Of a stretch of DNA of 64,000 nucleotides, positions 44,707-53,625 are shown piece by piece. The notes under the pieces were generated by a model. That model had not been told where the DNA came from and did not search any database. It worked only from the letters and a program-made list of their open reading frames with translations. The position numbers were made by a program, and so were the translations under genes. The DNA comes from Marivita cryptomonadis. GTDB lineage: Bacteria; Pseudomonadota; Alphaproteobacteria; Rhodobacterales; Rhodobacteraceae. The DNA lies in NCBI RefSeq assembly GCF_002115725.1, contig NZ_JFKD01000010.1, forward strand, positions 116,397 to 180,396. Reading direction: 5' to 3'. Positions within the stretch are counted from its first letter, which is position 1. Every line of letters starts with the position of its first letter.

Positions 44707-45360
44707 TTATATGCCGAGGAACGGCTGCGCGATGCGCGGCACCAGACCTTTGAATTTGAGCGGTGCATCCGTGACCGCGAGGCAGATGCAATCTTCGGAA
44801 ATGTCAGCGACAGGCGTATGGTTCAGATCTTCGCTGGCCACTTCGATATCGCCTCGCCCGAAGTAACCGCCTTCGTCCTGAAACGCGCCCTTGAGCACGA
44901 GAGTCAGTTCAAGACCGTGATGCCCGTGATCCGGGATTGCGGTGCCTGCCGGGATATAGAGCAGACGGGCGGTTGCGTGCTTGGACGTTGGCAGGATCGC
45001 CTGCTTCACACCCATGCCCGCCGAACGCCAGCGTACATTTTCCAGCCCGCCGCCGACGTAATCCACCAGAGGTGCGGGCAAAACATCGTCTTGCACCATG
45101 GCTGACACGGGCTTGTCCTGAACCTGACTGTCTTGGGCGTGGATCATGTCCAAGACAGATTTCAAGCTGTTCTGCGCCATTTCAACGCTGGCGCAGGTGT
45201 CGAGAACGGCGCCGCCCACAGCGTCATAGCTGCCCAATGCCGCCCTGCATTCATCGCAAAGCGAAATATGGGTCGCGACGATCAGATTGACGGCTTCGGG
45301 CAGGTCGCCTGCCGAATAAGCCATCAAGAGGTCGTCTGTAAGGTGGTGTTTTACGGTCAT
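44707..45360 (-). CDS. chrR: ChrR-type anti-sigma factor (zinc, cupin)
   Basis: 217 aa. The N-terminal anti-sigma domain has zinc ligands H6, H31, C35 and C38 (ATHISLCDEC), the same positions as in Rhodobacter sphaeroides ChrR. The C-terminal cupin holds the second metal site (H145, H147, E151, H181 in DHGHHGLELTLV and LNHTPV). ChrR binds RpoE and releases it on singlet-oxygen stress, the cupin being needed for the response. It follows rpoE by 7 bp. Confidence 0.95.
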   Translation of the reverse strand: MTVKHHLTDDLLMAYSAGDLPEAVNLIVATHISLCDECRAALGSYDAVGGAVLDTCASVEMAQNSLKSVLDMIHAQDSQVQDKPVSAMVQDDVLPAPLVDYVGGGLENVRWRSAGMGVKQAILPTSKHATARLLYIPAGTAIPDHGHHGLELTLVLKGAFQDEGGYFGRGDIEVASEDLNHTPVADISEDCICLAVTDAPLKFKGLVPRIAQPFLGI

Positions 45361-45367
45361 TTCAGTA

Positions 45368-45907
45368 TCACTTCATCGAGTGGCGCAATCGCTCAAGCGC
45401 CAACCTAATACGAGATTTGATCGTGCCCAGTGGCAAGCCTGTCTGATCGGCGATTTCGCTGTGAGACAGCTCGCCAAAATAGGCCTTTTCGATCAACTCT
45501 CTTTGTTTCTCGGGCAGGTCGCGCAAGGCACGACCCAGTTGCTCGCTCTCCTGTTGTAACCCGATGACCTCTGCCTGATCGGGTTCTGCTTCCGGTCCCC
45601 AAGGCAAGTCTTCGGGTTCGGGGCGCCGCTGTTTTCGCAGCACGTCTATTTTCTTGTTCCGGGCGATGGTGAAAATCCACGTTGATGGACTTGCCCGGGT
45701 GGCATCGTAAAGATGCGCCTTGTTCCAAACCGTCACGAGCACTTCCTGCGCGCATTCTTCGGCAAGAGCCGCATCCATGCCAGTTCGCATCAGGAAGGCC
45801 TTTACCCGCGGTCCGAAATGACCGAACACCCGAATAAATGCCGCTTCGTCCCGCGCATCGCGGACCGCCACCATGTCATCCACCCAAGGGACGACCTCGT
45901 TTGTCAT
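45368..45907 (-). CDS. rpoE: ECF sigma factor RpoE (singlet-oxygen response)
   Basis: 179 aa. Region 2 (VKAFLMRTGMDAALAEECAQ, TWIFTIARNKKIDVLRK) and region 4 (LIEKAYFGELSHSEIADQTG, LPLGTIKSRIRLALERLR) are close to R. sphaeroides RpoE. It directs transcription of the stress regulon when freed from ChrR. The ATG at 45907 gives the family length; the frame extends upstream through the promoter region and is not coding there. A TGATCC-N18-TATCTT element upstream fits autoregulation. Confidence 0.95.
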   Translation of the reverse strand: MTNEVVPWVDDMVAVRDARDEAAFIRVFGHFGPRVKAFLMRTGMDAALAEECAQEVLVTVWNKAHLYDATRASPSTWIFTIARNKKIDVLRKQRRPEPEDLPWGPEAEPDQAEVIGLQQESEQLGRALRDLPEKQRELIEKAYFGELSHSEIADQTGLPLGTIKSRIRLALERLRHSMK

Positions 45908-46028
45908 TCCTGCAATCAAAATACCCGTTCCGTTCGCGCCTACCCTGCTCGAATCGCGCATTTCCATTCCCTTGGCAACGGGAGAGGCATGGCAGTCCGA
46001 GGAAAGCATGGTTGTCGTGAACATGTAG

Positions 46029-46058
46029 AAGATACGGCACAAGTACAGGTTTGGATCA
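46029..46058 (-). promoter_or_regulatory. RpoE-type promoter for rpoE-chrR
   Basis: Minus strand: -35 TGATCC (46053-46058), 18-bp spacer, -10 TATCTT (46029-46034). The -35 and spacing match the R. sphaeroides RpoE consensus (TGATCC-N18-TAAGA-like); the -10 is a variant. It lies about 120 bp before the rpoE start codon. Confidence 0.75.
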
Positions 46059-46079
46059 CAGATTATTTTCTTTTTCTTT

Positions 46080-46109
46080 TCATCCGTTCTGTGGCTTGGA
46101 GCGTAAACA
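46080..46109 (+). promoter_or_regulatory. RpoE-like promoter for the divergent stress operon
   Basis: Plus strand: -35 TCATCC (46080-46085), 18-bp spacer, -10 TAAACA (46104-46109), 30 bp before the amine oxidase-like gene. One mismatch in the -35 and a TAA start in the -10. The two elements lie back to back 21 bp apart. Confidence 0.65.
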
Positions 46110-46139
46110 AAACTAGACACATCAAAAAGTGAGACGACT

Positions 46140-47438
46140 ATGCCATTTGAAGCCCGCGCCAACGCACCCAAGAAGATTGCCGTGATTGGCGCAGGGATTT
46201 CGGGGATGGGCGCAGCTCATATGCTGTCCGAGGATCATCACGTCACTCTTTACGAGGCTGAGCCTCGATTGGGGGGGCATGCGCGGACCATCGTTGCGGG
46301 AAAGAATGGAGATCAACCCGTCGATACCGGGTTCATCGTCTTCAACTATGCCAACTACCCGCATCTTGCGCGGCTGTTTAAATCATTGGATGTGCCGGTC
46401 ACCAAAAGTAATATGAGCTTTGGTGCAAGCCTGGACGGCGGGCGCATCGAATACGCGCTGGCGACTTTGGGGTCGGTCTTCGCTCAGAAAAAGAACATGG
46501 TGAACCCCAAGTTCCTGCGGATGCTGGCTGACATCGCAAAGTTCAACAAGCGTGCGCTGGATGCCACCCGTGACCGGAACCTCAGCCTTGGTGCTTTCCT
46601 TGAGCAGATCGGCACAGGCGAGTGGTTCCGCGATTATTATCTGCTGCCGCTGACCGGTGCGATCTGGTCGACGCCGACGGACAAGATTATGGATTTCCCA
46701 GCACATGCTCTGGTGCAGTTCATGGAGAACCACGCGCTGTTGTCCGTGTCGGGCCAGCACCAATGGTATACGGTTCAAGGTGGGTCGGTCGAATATGTTC
46801 GGCGCCTTGAGGCGTCTATGAAGGACCGAGGCGTAACGTTCCGACTGGGAGCGCCGATTGATGCTGTCCGTCGCGATGTCACGGGGCCCGAGGTCAAGGC
46901 GCAGGGCGCCAAATGGGAACAGTTTGATGAGGTGGTTTTCGCCACTCATTCCGACGACACACTCCGGCTTTTGTCCGATGCGACGCCGCTGGAGAAGCGC
47001 GCTTTGGGCGCAATCACATATCAGCCCAACCGGATTATTCTGCACGCGGATCCGAGCATCATGCCGACGCGGCGCGTTTGCTGGTCGTCTTGGAACTATA
47101 CCGAAAGCGCAGCCAAAGAGCTGAACACGATCGACCTTACCTATTGGATGAACAGTCTTCAGCCGATCCCGGAAAACGACCCGCATTTCGTGACATTGAA
47201 CACCACGCGTCCGATCCGGGAAGAGTTGATTTACGACGAATGCACCTTGCGTCATCCCGTATACGATCTTGAGGCGCTGGCTGCACAAGACACTGTGCGC
47301 GACATGAATGGAACGAACCGGACATGGTTCTGTGGCGCTTGGATGAAGAACGGCTTTCACGAAGATGGTCTTGGCAGCGCGGTGGATGTTGTTGATGCGA
47401 TCCGGGCGCGTAACGCGGTTGCGGTGGCTGCGGAATGA
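46140..47438 (+). CDS. Flavin amine oxidase-like protein of the RpoE regulon
   Basis: 432 aa, NAD(P)/FAD-binding oxidoreductase. FAD motif VIGAGISGMGAAHMLS near residue 17, then GGHARTIV, and C-terminal WFCGAWMKNGFHEDGLGSAV. It corresponds in position and type to RSP_1091 next to rpoE-chrR in R. sphaeroides. Genes of that operon have been connected with making furan fatty acids, membrane scavengers of singlet oxygen; the precise step of this protein I cannot state with certainty. First gene of a five-gene operon. Confidence 0.87.
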   Translation: MPFEARANAPKKIAVIGAGISGMGAAHMLSEDHHVTLYEAEPRLGGHARTIVAGKNGDQPVDTGFIVFNYANYPHLARLFKSLDVPVTKSNMSFGASLDGGRIEYALATLGSVFAQKKNMVNPKFLRMLADIAKFNKRALDATRDRNLSLGAFLEQIGTGEWFRDYYLLPLTGAIWSTPTDKIMDFPAHALVQFMENHALLSVSGQHQWYTVQGGSVEYVRRLEASMKDRGVTFRLGAPIDAVRRDVTGPEVKAQGAKWEQFDEVVFATHSDDTLRLLSDATPLEKRALGAITYQPNRIILHADPSIMPTRRVCWSSWNYTESAAKELNTIDLTYWMNSLQPIPENDPHFVTLNTTRPIREELIYDECTLRHPVYDLEALAAQDTVRDMNGTNRTWFCGAWMKNGFHEDGLGSAVDVVDAIRARNAVAVAAE

Positions 47439-48190
47439 CGGGTGTCGATCATATCGTCGGCCACACCTATCACGGTCGGAAAGGGAGCACGGACAACGCG
47501 TTCCGCTATTCCATCGACTATGTGATGGTGGATGCCGAGGCAAAGCCGAAGACACCGTGGCTCTTTTCCCGCAACAAGGGCAACGTGGCGAGCTTACAGG
47601 ACGGCGACCACGGTGGTGCGCCGGGTGAAGGGCGCGGTGCCGCATGGGCACGTGAGGTGCTGGATGCCCATCAAATCAGGGCGCGCGGGCGGCTGCTGTT
47701 ATTGGCACAACCACGGTTTCTGGGCCATGTTTTCAACCCGGTGTCGTTCTGGCTGGCGCATGACGAACAGGAAAATCTGGTTGCGGTGATCGCCGAGGTT
47801 TCCAACACGTTTGGCGATCGCCATTCGTACCTATGCCGAAAGTCCGACAATTCTCCCATCGGCGCATCGGATCGGCTGCAAGCGACAAAGATTTTCTACG
47901 TCTCGCCCTTCCAGCCGGTTGAGGGCGGATACGAGTTCCGATTTGACATCCGGCCGGACAAAATCGGCATCTGGATTGATTATACTCAGGCCGCGGGTGG
48001 CTTGATTGCAACCCTGACAGGCCCACGCAAGACGATCAGCAACGGGTCGATCCTGCGGTCGTTGCTGCGCCGTCCATTTGGGTCACGCAGGGTTTTGGCG
48101 CTGATCCATTGGCAGGCGCTGAAGCTGTGGTGGAAAGGGTCGCGGTATCGCACTCGCACAGAACCACCGTTGGAAGAAGTCAGCCAGTAA
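47435..48190 (+). CDS. DUF1365-family protein
   Basis: 251 aa. Motifs of the family: HTYHGRKGSTDNAFRYSIDYV, LFSRNKGNVASLQDGDHGG and FLGHVFNPVSFWLAHDE, later FYVSPFQPVEGGYEFRF. It overlaps the preceding gene by 4 bp (ATGA). DUF1365 proteins are regularly found beside flavin amine oxidase-like and cyclopropane-synthase-like genes in lipid modification clusters; this is the RSP_1090 counterpart. Biochemical role unproven. Confidence 0.87.
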   Translation: MTGVDHIVGHTYHGRKGSTDNAFRYSIDYVMVDAEAKPKTPWLFSRNKGNVASLQDGDHGGAPGEGRGAAWAREVLDAHQIRARGRLLLLAQPRFLGHVFNPVSFWLAHDEQENLVAVIAEVSNTFGDRHSYLCRKSDNSPIGASDRLQATKIFYVSPFQPVEGGYEFRFDIRPDKIGIWIDYTQAAGGLIATLTGPRKTISNGSILRSLLRRPFGSRRVLALIHWQALKLWWKGSRYRTRTEPPLEEVSQ

Positions 48191-49422
48191 TGGTAGCTGG
48201 TCGGCAAAACCTTGGGGGTTACGCGGTTTTCGCGGCGGTCCTCGCGGCGGCGGGCTTGCCTATCTATATCCATGCGCCGAAGTTTTATGTTGATGAATAT
48301 GGCGTGAGCCTTGCGGCTTTGGGCTCTGTGCTGTTCGGGCTGCGGTTGTTGGACGTCGTGCAAGATCCGCTGCTGGGCAAACTTGCCGTTGCGGTGCGGG
48401 ATGTCCAGGGGATTGCTGTCGCTGTGACGCTTGCGATCATGGGCGCGGCAATGCTGGGACTGTTCGCCGTCACGCCGCCGACAAACCCGATCTTGTGGTT
48501 CGCAGTGATGCTGACCTTGGTGTTTTCTGCGTTCAGTTTCCTGACCATCAACTTCTATGCCCGCGGCGTGCAGAAGGCGAAATCGCTTGGTGGCGACGTT
48601 GGTTATCTGCGGGTCGCGCGGTGGCGGGAAACCGGGGCATTGCTTGGGGTCTGTGTGGCCTCTGTGATGCCGTCGGTTTTTCTGGCCATCGCTTGGCCCG
48701 AGTTTGTGGCCTATGCTGGCGTCTTCGCTTTGGCCTGCCTTGTGGCCGGGATCGCGATGCACAACGAATGGCGCGGGGCGACGACAGAGCCATCGGCTGG
48801 TTTTGGGATTGTCTTGAAGGACCAAATCTCGCGTCGGCTGTTGCTGATCGCATTGGTCAATGCGGCGCCAGTTGCGGTGAGTTCGACCTTGTTCCTGTTT
48901 TTCGTGGAAAGCCGCCTGGACGCGCCGGGTTGGGAAGGGCCGTTGTTGCTGTTGTTCTTCTTGGCAGCGGCTGCCGCCGCTCCGCTTTGGGGGGCTTTGG
49001 CCGAACGAGTTGGTGCGAAGTCCGCGTTGCTGGCAGCGATGGTTCTGGCAATTGTCGCGTTCAGCTTTGCCATGATGCTTGGCAGTGGGGATACGGTCTG
49101 GTTTGCCATCATCTGCCTGGCGTCTGGTGCTGCGGTTGGGGCAGACCTTACGCTCCTCCCGGCGGTCTTTGCGCGGCGCATGGAAACTGTCGCCCCGAAC
49201 GCGTCCGAAGGCTTTGCGCTTTGGGGGTTCGTGTCGAAATTCACACTTGCTTTTGCGGCCATCGCGCTGTTGCCCATCCTCGAAGCCAGCGGTTTCGTGT
49301 CGGGTGCCGAGAACAGCGATGCCGCGCTGACGACTTTGACTTTGCTCTACGCAGGAGTGCCCTGCGCTTTGAAACTGGTGGCGATCGGCCTTCTGATCGC
49401 GACACCACTCGGAAAGGAATGA
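48190..49422 (+). CDS. MFS transporter, GPH/cation-symporter-like
   Basis: 410 aa with about twelve hydrophobic segments. The motif LRLLDVVQDPLLGKLAVAV is the GPH-family 'D-x-x-x-D-P-x-x-G' signature, seen also in RSP_1089 of the R. sphaeroides operon. Starts TAATG, sharing one base with the previous stop. Possible role in moving a lipid or lipid-derived compound, by context only. Confidence 0.87.
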   Translation: MVAGRQNLGGYAVFAAVLAAAGLPIYIHAPKFYVDEYGVSLAALGSVLFGLRLLDVVQDPLLGKLAVAVRDVQGIAVAVTLAIMGAAMLGLFAVTPPTNPILWFAVMLTLVFSAFSFLTINFYARGVQKAKSLGGDVGYLRVARWRETGALLGVCVASVMPSVFLAIAWPEFVAYAGVFALACLVAGIAMHNEWRGATTEPSAGFGIVLKDQISRRLLLIALVNAAPVAVSSTLFLFFVESRLDAPGWEGPLLLLFFLAAAAAAPLWGALAERVGAKSALLAAMVLAIVAFSFAMMLGSGDTVWFAIICLASGAAVGADLTLLPAVFARRMETVAPNASEGFALWGFVSKFTLAFAAIALLPILEASGFVSGAENSDAALTTLTLLYAGVPCALKLVAIGLLIATPLGKE

Positions 49423-49426
49423 CGTC

Positions 49427-49993
49427 ATGGAGACTGTCTTTCTCGTATTTCTCGGAGCAATCCTGATGCTCAGCTTTGGCTATATCAAGAACCGCTACTT
49501 CGGGTTTTATGGCCAAACTCCGTCTGATTATTCTGCTGCCCCCGGAGATGCGTTCGACCTGCGGACACACCTTAATGGCGAGATCATATGCGAAGGTGTC
49601 ATATACGGCCCCACGGGTCGTGTGACCTCGCGTTTTGTCGGTGACTTCGATGCGGTCTGGACTGGCAATACGGGCGTAATGAAAGAGCGCTTTGTCTATG
49701 ACAGCGGCGACGAAGTCCTGCGCGAATGGAATCTGACGGTCGGCAATGATGGGCGTATCCGCGCGACTGCCTCTGACGTGGTGGGCGAAGGGCAGGGCGT
49801 GCAAAGCGGGCCGACGGTACAGCTCAAGTATAAATACAAGCTGCCCGAAGAGCAGGGCGGGCATGTTCTCGACACAACCGACTGGATGTATCTTGCACCG
49901 AATGGAACCATCGTGAACCGCAGCCAGTTTCGGAAGTATGGAATCAAGGTGGCCGAACTGGTGGCCACGATGCGCAGGAAGGAAGCGGCGTGA
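49427..49993 (+). CDS. DUF3833-family protein
   Basis: 188 aa. N-terminal hydrophobic anchor (METVFLVFLGAILMLSFGYI) then a beta-rich domain with FDLRTHLNGEIICEGVIYG PTGRV and WYL-like DTTDWMYLAPNGTIVNRSQF. The family accompanies RpoE-controlled lipid genes in many proteobacteria. Function unknown. It ends GTGA, overlapping the next start. Confidence 0.83.
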   Translation: METVFLVFLGAILMLSFGYIKNRYFGFYGQTPSDYSAAPGDAFDLRTHLNGEIICEGVIYGPTGRVTSRFVGDFDAVWTGNTGVMKERFVYDSGDEVLREWNLTVGNDGRIRATASDVVGEGQGVQSGPTVQLKYKYKLPEEQGGHVLDTTDWMYLAPNGTIVNRSQFRKYGIKVAELVATMRRKEAA

Positions 49994-50721
49994 TTGAATG
50001 GGCAGGCAAACGGTATTGGTTGGTTGGAGCAAGCGAAGGTCTTGGCGCGGCTTTGGCGCACAAGATGAGCGCGGCCGGTGTTCACCTGATCCTGTCTGCC
50101 CGCAGTGAAGATAAATTGAATGCGCTGGCTGCAAGCCTGCCGGGCAAGTCCGAGGTTGTTACCGTCGATGTGTCCGATACCGAGTCGGTAAAGGCGGCCA
50201 CCGCAGCAGTGGGCGATATCGACGGGATCGTTCAGATCGCGGGTGTCTATTGGCCGTTTGGAGCCAACAATTGGGACGCGGATCAGGCCATCGCGATGGC
50301 GGATATCAATTTCACAGGTGCAATGCGCCTGATGGGTGCGGTTGTTCCGAAATTTGTCGAACGTGATGCGGGGCACATTGTCCTGACCGGGTCGTTGTCC
50401 GGTTTTCGCGGATTGCCCGGGGCCGCCGCCTATACCTCGTCAAAGGCGGGGGTGATGACATTGGCAGAGTCGCTGTATGCCGATCTGCACAAAACGAATG
50501 TACGTGTGCAGTTGGTCAATCCGGGCTTTGTGAAGACCCGTCTGACTGACAAAAACGATTTCAACATGCCGTTCATCATGGAACCCGAAGACGCGGCGCG
50601 CGAGTTCTTCGAGCACATGAACACCGACGCTTTCAAACGAAGTTTTCCGACTCTGTTTTCATGGGTGTTTCGGGGCAGTCAGTTCCTGCCGGACTGGCTC
50701 TATTATCGGCTGTTTGCGTAA
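49990..50721 (+). CDS. Short-chain dehydrogenase/reductase
   Basis: 243 aa, SDR fold. Cofactor motif VGASEGLGAALAHKM (variant of GxxxGxG), catalytic Ser in TGSLSG and YTSSKAG (Tyr-Lys). Starts with GTG overlapping the previous stop. Last gene of the five-gene RpoE operon, matching RSP_1087. Substrate unknown, perhaps a lipid keto or hydroxyl group. Confidence 0.9.
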   Translation: MIEWAGKRYWLVGASEGLGAALAHKMSAAGVHLILSARSEDKLNALAASLPGKSEVVTVDVSDTESVKAATAAVGDIDGIVQIAGVYWPFGANNWDADQAIAMADINFTGAMRLMGAVVPKFVERDAGHIVLTGSLSGFRGLPGAAAYTSSKAGVMTLAESLYADLHKTNVRVQLVNPGFVKTRLTDKNDFNMPFIMEPEDAAREFFEHMNTDAFKRSFPTLFSWVFRGSQFLPDWLYYRLFA

Positions 50722-50781
50722 GATCAAAGTCAAAGATTCTTTTGTCGCCCATGTTTGGTTCAACGGCATGGGAGAATCGTC

Positions 50782-51099
50782 ATGGAACATATCAGTGCAA
50801 ACACGGTGGCGGCGGTCATCGTGATGGCCCGCGAACTGGATCGCGCCGAAGGCGAACTGCGCGCTTTCATCGACCGGATGAACGAAGAGGCGCAGGCGGC
50901 ATTGGTGGCGGTGATGTGGATTGGGCGGGGCGCATTCGAAGTCGAAGAATGGGACGAAGCGTTCGAAACAGCCATGAACGAGGCGACGACACCAACGGCC
51001 GACTATCTGATTGGAACACCTCATCTGGCGGACAATCTGGAAGCCGGGCTTGATGCGATGGGTATCTCGGCTACCGACGAAGAAAACCAGTTGATGTGA
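50782..51099 (+). CDS. Small DUF3775-like protein
   Basis: 105 aa. Acidic, with helix-rich sequence: MARELDRAEGELRAFIDRMN EEAQAALVAVMWIGRGAFEVEEWDEAFETA. The 'A-x-x-x-x-M-W-x-G-R-G' centre is what I associate with DUF3775. The start is the ATG at 50782; GGGAGAATC precedes it. Function unknown. It follows the SDR by 60 bp and converges with dinB. Confidence 0.78.
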   Translation: MEHISANTVAAVIVMARELDRAEGELRAFIDRMNEEAQAALVAVMWIGRGAFEVEEWDEAFETAMNEATTPTADYLIGTPHLADNLEAGLDAMGISATDEENQLM

Positions 51100-51102
51100 T
51101 CC

Positions 51103-52356
51103 CTAGCGCAACGCGCGTCCCTTGAGGATTGCGTCTGGTCCAAACTTGTCGCGGATTGCATCCGTTGCACGTTCGGTCTTGGCGCGCTTGACGCCCTGCG
51201 GATCAAGCAAGTCTGCTGACACATCCGCTCCGCGGGCTGCACTCAGGTCGCTGATCCCGGCCCCCAGAAGACGGTAGGGACCTTGATCCCCGACCTGATC
51301 GAACAGCGCGCGTGCCGTGCGATAGATGCGGTCGGCGATCTGGGTCGGGTCACTCAGCGATGTGCGCTTGGTGATCAAGGTGAAATTCGACCGTTTCAGC
51401 TTGAGCGTGACCACGCGACCTGCAAGGCTTTTAGCCTTGGCACGGTCCGATACCTTTTCGCACATACGCCATAAATGCCCGTCCAAAAGGTCTGGATCAT
51501 TGGTGTCTTCGTTGAACGTGGTTTCGTTCGAAATTGATTTCATCGGGCTGTGCGCCGAGACGCGCCGCTGATCCTGACCGCGGGCGAGGTGCCAGAGGCG
51601 ATGGCCCATGTTGCCAAACCGGTGTGTGAGATCATCCAGTTCCCACCGCAGCAAATCGTCAAATGTGCGAATGCCCGCTCGGTCTAGAGACTCTTGCGTG
51701 GCGGTGCCGACGCCCCAAATCAGACGCACGGGTTTTGGTCGCAGGAAGGCCTCGGTTTCCGCTTTGCCGATCACCGAAAAGCCGCGTGGTTTGTCGAGGT
51801 CCGACGCGATCTTGGCAAGGAATTTGTTGTGGCTGAGGCCGATGGAGCCCGAGAGGCGCAATTCTTCCCGCATGCGTTTGACCAGACGCGCCAGCATCAC
51901 GGCAGGAGGATGGCCATGCAGGCGTGCCGTGCCGGTCAGGTCGATGAAGGCTTCGTCCAGCGAAAGAGGTTCGATTGATGGGGTCAGCTCCTCCATCAAA
52001 TGCCGGATGGCGCGCGATGCTTCGACATAAGCTTCCATCCGCGGTTTGACGATCACGGCATCGGGACACAGTTGCAGCGCCTTGAACATTGGCATCGCCG
52101 ATCGCACGCCCCTGATCCGCGCAACATAACAGGCGGTCGACACTACCCCACGTCGGCCTCCGCCAATGATCACGGGCTTGTCTGCGAGTTCGGGATTGTC
52201 ACGCTTTTCGACAGACGCATAGAACGCGTCACAATCCATGTGCGCGATGCTCAGATCATAGAGTTCAGGATGGGAGAGCACACGCGGGCTTCGGCACGTC
52301 GGGCAGCGCGCACCGGCGTCAAATTCGGTCAGGCAATCGCGACAAAGGGCGGGCAT
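51103..52356 (-). CDS. dinB: DNA polymerase IV with N-terminal zinc ribbon
   Basis: 417 aa, Y-family translesion polymerase. Residues 5-25 hold a CxxC...CxxC zinc ribbon (CRDCLTEFDAGARCPTC) absent from E. coli DinB. The catalytic domain follows with IAHMDCDAFYASVE (Asp), STACYVARIRGVRSAM and LSLDEAFID (Asp-Glu), and GSIGLSHNKFLAKIASDLDKP. No clear beta-clamp QLxLF motif is evident at the very C-terminus. The ATG at 52356 is preferred; a TTG at 52410 would add 18 residues. Upstream it diverges from the NUDIX gene. Confidence 0.92.
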   Translation of the reverse strand: MPALCRDCLTEFDAGARCPTCRSPRVLSHPELYDLSIAHMDCDAFYASVEKRDNPELADKPVIIGGGRRGVVSTACYVARIRGVRSAMPMFKALQLCPDAVIVKPRMEAYVEASRAIRHLMEELTPSIEPLSLDEAFIDLTGTARLHGHPPAVMLARLVKRMREELRLSGSIGLSHNKFLAKIASDLDKPRGFSVIGKAETEAFLRPKPVRLIWGVGTATQESLDRAGIRTFDDLLRWELDDLTHRFGNMGHRLWHLARGQDQRRVSAHSPMKSISNETTFNEDTNDPDLLDGHLWRMCEKVSDRAKAKSLAGRVVTLKLKRSNFTLITKRTSLSDPTQIADRIYRTARALFDQVGDQGPYRLLGAGISDLSAARGADVSADLLDPQGVKRAKTERATDAIRDKFGPDAILKGRALR

Positions 52357-52421
52357 GGCTTGGGTATCCGAACGAGCCTGTGCAGGGTACACCCAGCGTA
52401 GGTCAGACAAAAGGTTGGTTC

Positions 52422-52820
52422 ATGCAGGATTTTGGCGGAGCAAAGCTCATTCTGTTCATCGGGGATCGGATTGTCGTCCTGCGTCGTGACCAAAAGCCGG
52501 ATATTCCGTGGCCGGGACGGTTGGATCTGCCGGGTGGGGGACGCGAGCAGGATGAAACCGCCGAAGCCTGTGTTCTGCGCGAAACCCGCGAAGAGGTTGG
52601 CCTGTATCTAGAGCCGAGCGCGCTTGTCTGGCGGCAACAGCTTAACCGGGGCGTATTCTTTGCCGCACATCTTCCGGCGCACTTTGAGGCACAGATTGTA
52701 TTAGGTAGCGAAGGGCAGGGATGGTTGTTGATGGAGCCTAACACATATGTTTCACACCCGGAGGCGATTCCGCATTTTGCTGAAATGGTAAAGGCTTACA
52801 GGGATCAGGCGTTTGGTTGA
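52422..52820 (+). CDS. NUDIX hydrolase
   Basis: 132 aa. The Nudix box is GGGREQDETAEACVLRETRE followed by EVGL, with all metal-binding Glu residues. The substrate (a nucleoside diphosphate derivative) cannot be predicted. It ends 16 bp past the stop of the convergent pyrF, so the 3' ends overlap. Confidence 0.88.
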   Translation: MQDFGGAKLILFIGDRIVVLRRDQKPDIPWPGRLDLPGGGREQDETAEACVLRETREEVGLYLEPSALVWRQQLNRGVFFAAHLPAHFEAQIVLGSEGQGWLLMEPNTYVSHPEAIPHFAEMVKAYRDQAFG

Positions 52821-53521
52821 ATTGTCTGTTGCGATTGCATCTCGGCCACGATGGCCTTGGCTGCCGCGCGCGGATCGGCAGCTTTCCAGACTGGGCGCCC
52901 AACAACGATGTGATCTACGCCGTTCTTGACTGCATTTGCAGGTGTCGCAACACGTTTTTGATCACCAAGATCTGCCCCTGCAGGCCGCACGCCCGGTGTC
53001 ACGATCAAACGGTCCCTGGCTTCGGGCAACGCGCGGATTAGGGCGGCCTCGTTTGGCGAGGAGATCACACCGTCCGCACCTGCATCGAAAGCCCGACCCG
53101 CACGTTCGACTACAAGGTCGGACACGTCGCCGTCTTTTATCAATGCGCCGTCCAGATCGCTGCGTTCAAGCGAGGTGAGGATGGTCACAGCAAGGATCTT
53201 TAGGTCAGACCCGGCAGCGCCTTCTTTGGCGGCGCGGACGACATATGGATCACCATGTACCGTAAGGAAATCCAGATCGAATTGGGCAAGACCACGAACT
53301 GCAGCTTCAACCGTCGCTCCGATATCGAACAGCTTCATGTCAAGAAAGATGCGTTTGCCGTGTTCTCGCTTGAGTTCGTCAGCTAACGCCAGCCCGCCTC
53401 CCGTCAGCATACCGAGGCCGATTTTGTAAAACGAAACAGAATCCCCAAGCTTTTCGGCAAGCTCAAGCCCGGCCAGTGCATTCGGTACATCCAGCGCTAC
53501 GATCAGACGGTCATCGGACAT
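52805..53521 (-). CDS. pyrF: Orotidine-5'-phosphate decarboxylase
   Basis: 238 aa, TIM barrel, last step of UMP synthesis. N-terminal LIVALDVPNALAGLELAEKLG, catalytic LDMKLFDIGATVEAAV (Asp-Lys-Asp tetrad), and IVTPGVRPAG and IVVGRPVW for phosphate binding. I prefer the ATG at 53521 with GAGGGG 9 bp upstream; the ATG at 53527 would lie only 3 bp from it. Confidence 0.94.
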   Translation of the reverse strand: MSDDRLIVALDVPNALAGLELAEKLGDSVSFYKIGLGMLTGGGLALADELKREHGKRIFLDMKLFDIGATVEAAVRGLAQFDLDFLTVHGDPYVVRAAKEGAAGSDLKILAVTILTSLERSDLDGALIKDGDVSDLVVERAGRAFDAGADGVISSPNEAALIRALPEARDRLIVTPGVRPAGADLGDQKRVATPANAVKNGVDHIVVGRPVWKAADPRAAAKAIVAEMQSQQTIQPNA

Positions 53522-53625
53522 GAGCATTTCCCCTCGCAAGTTCGCCTCGTCTTACAACCGTGCGAGCAAGCGTCAAGGAACAACGGTTTGGACTGCGCGT
53601 TCTCTTCTTAACACAGGAGAGAAAA

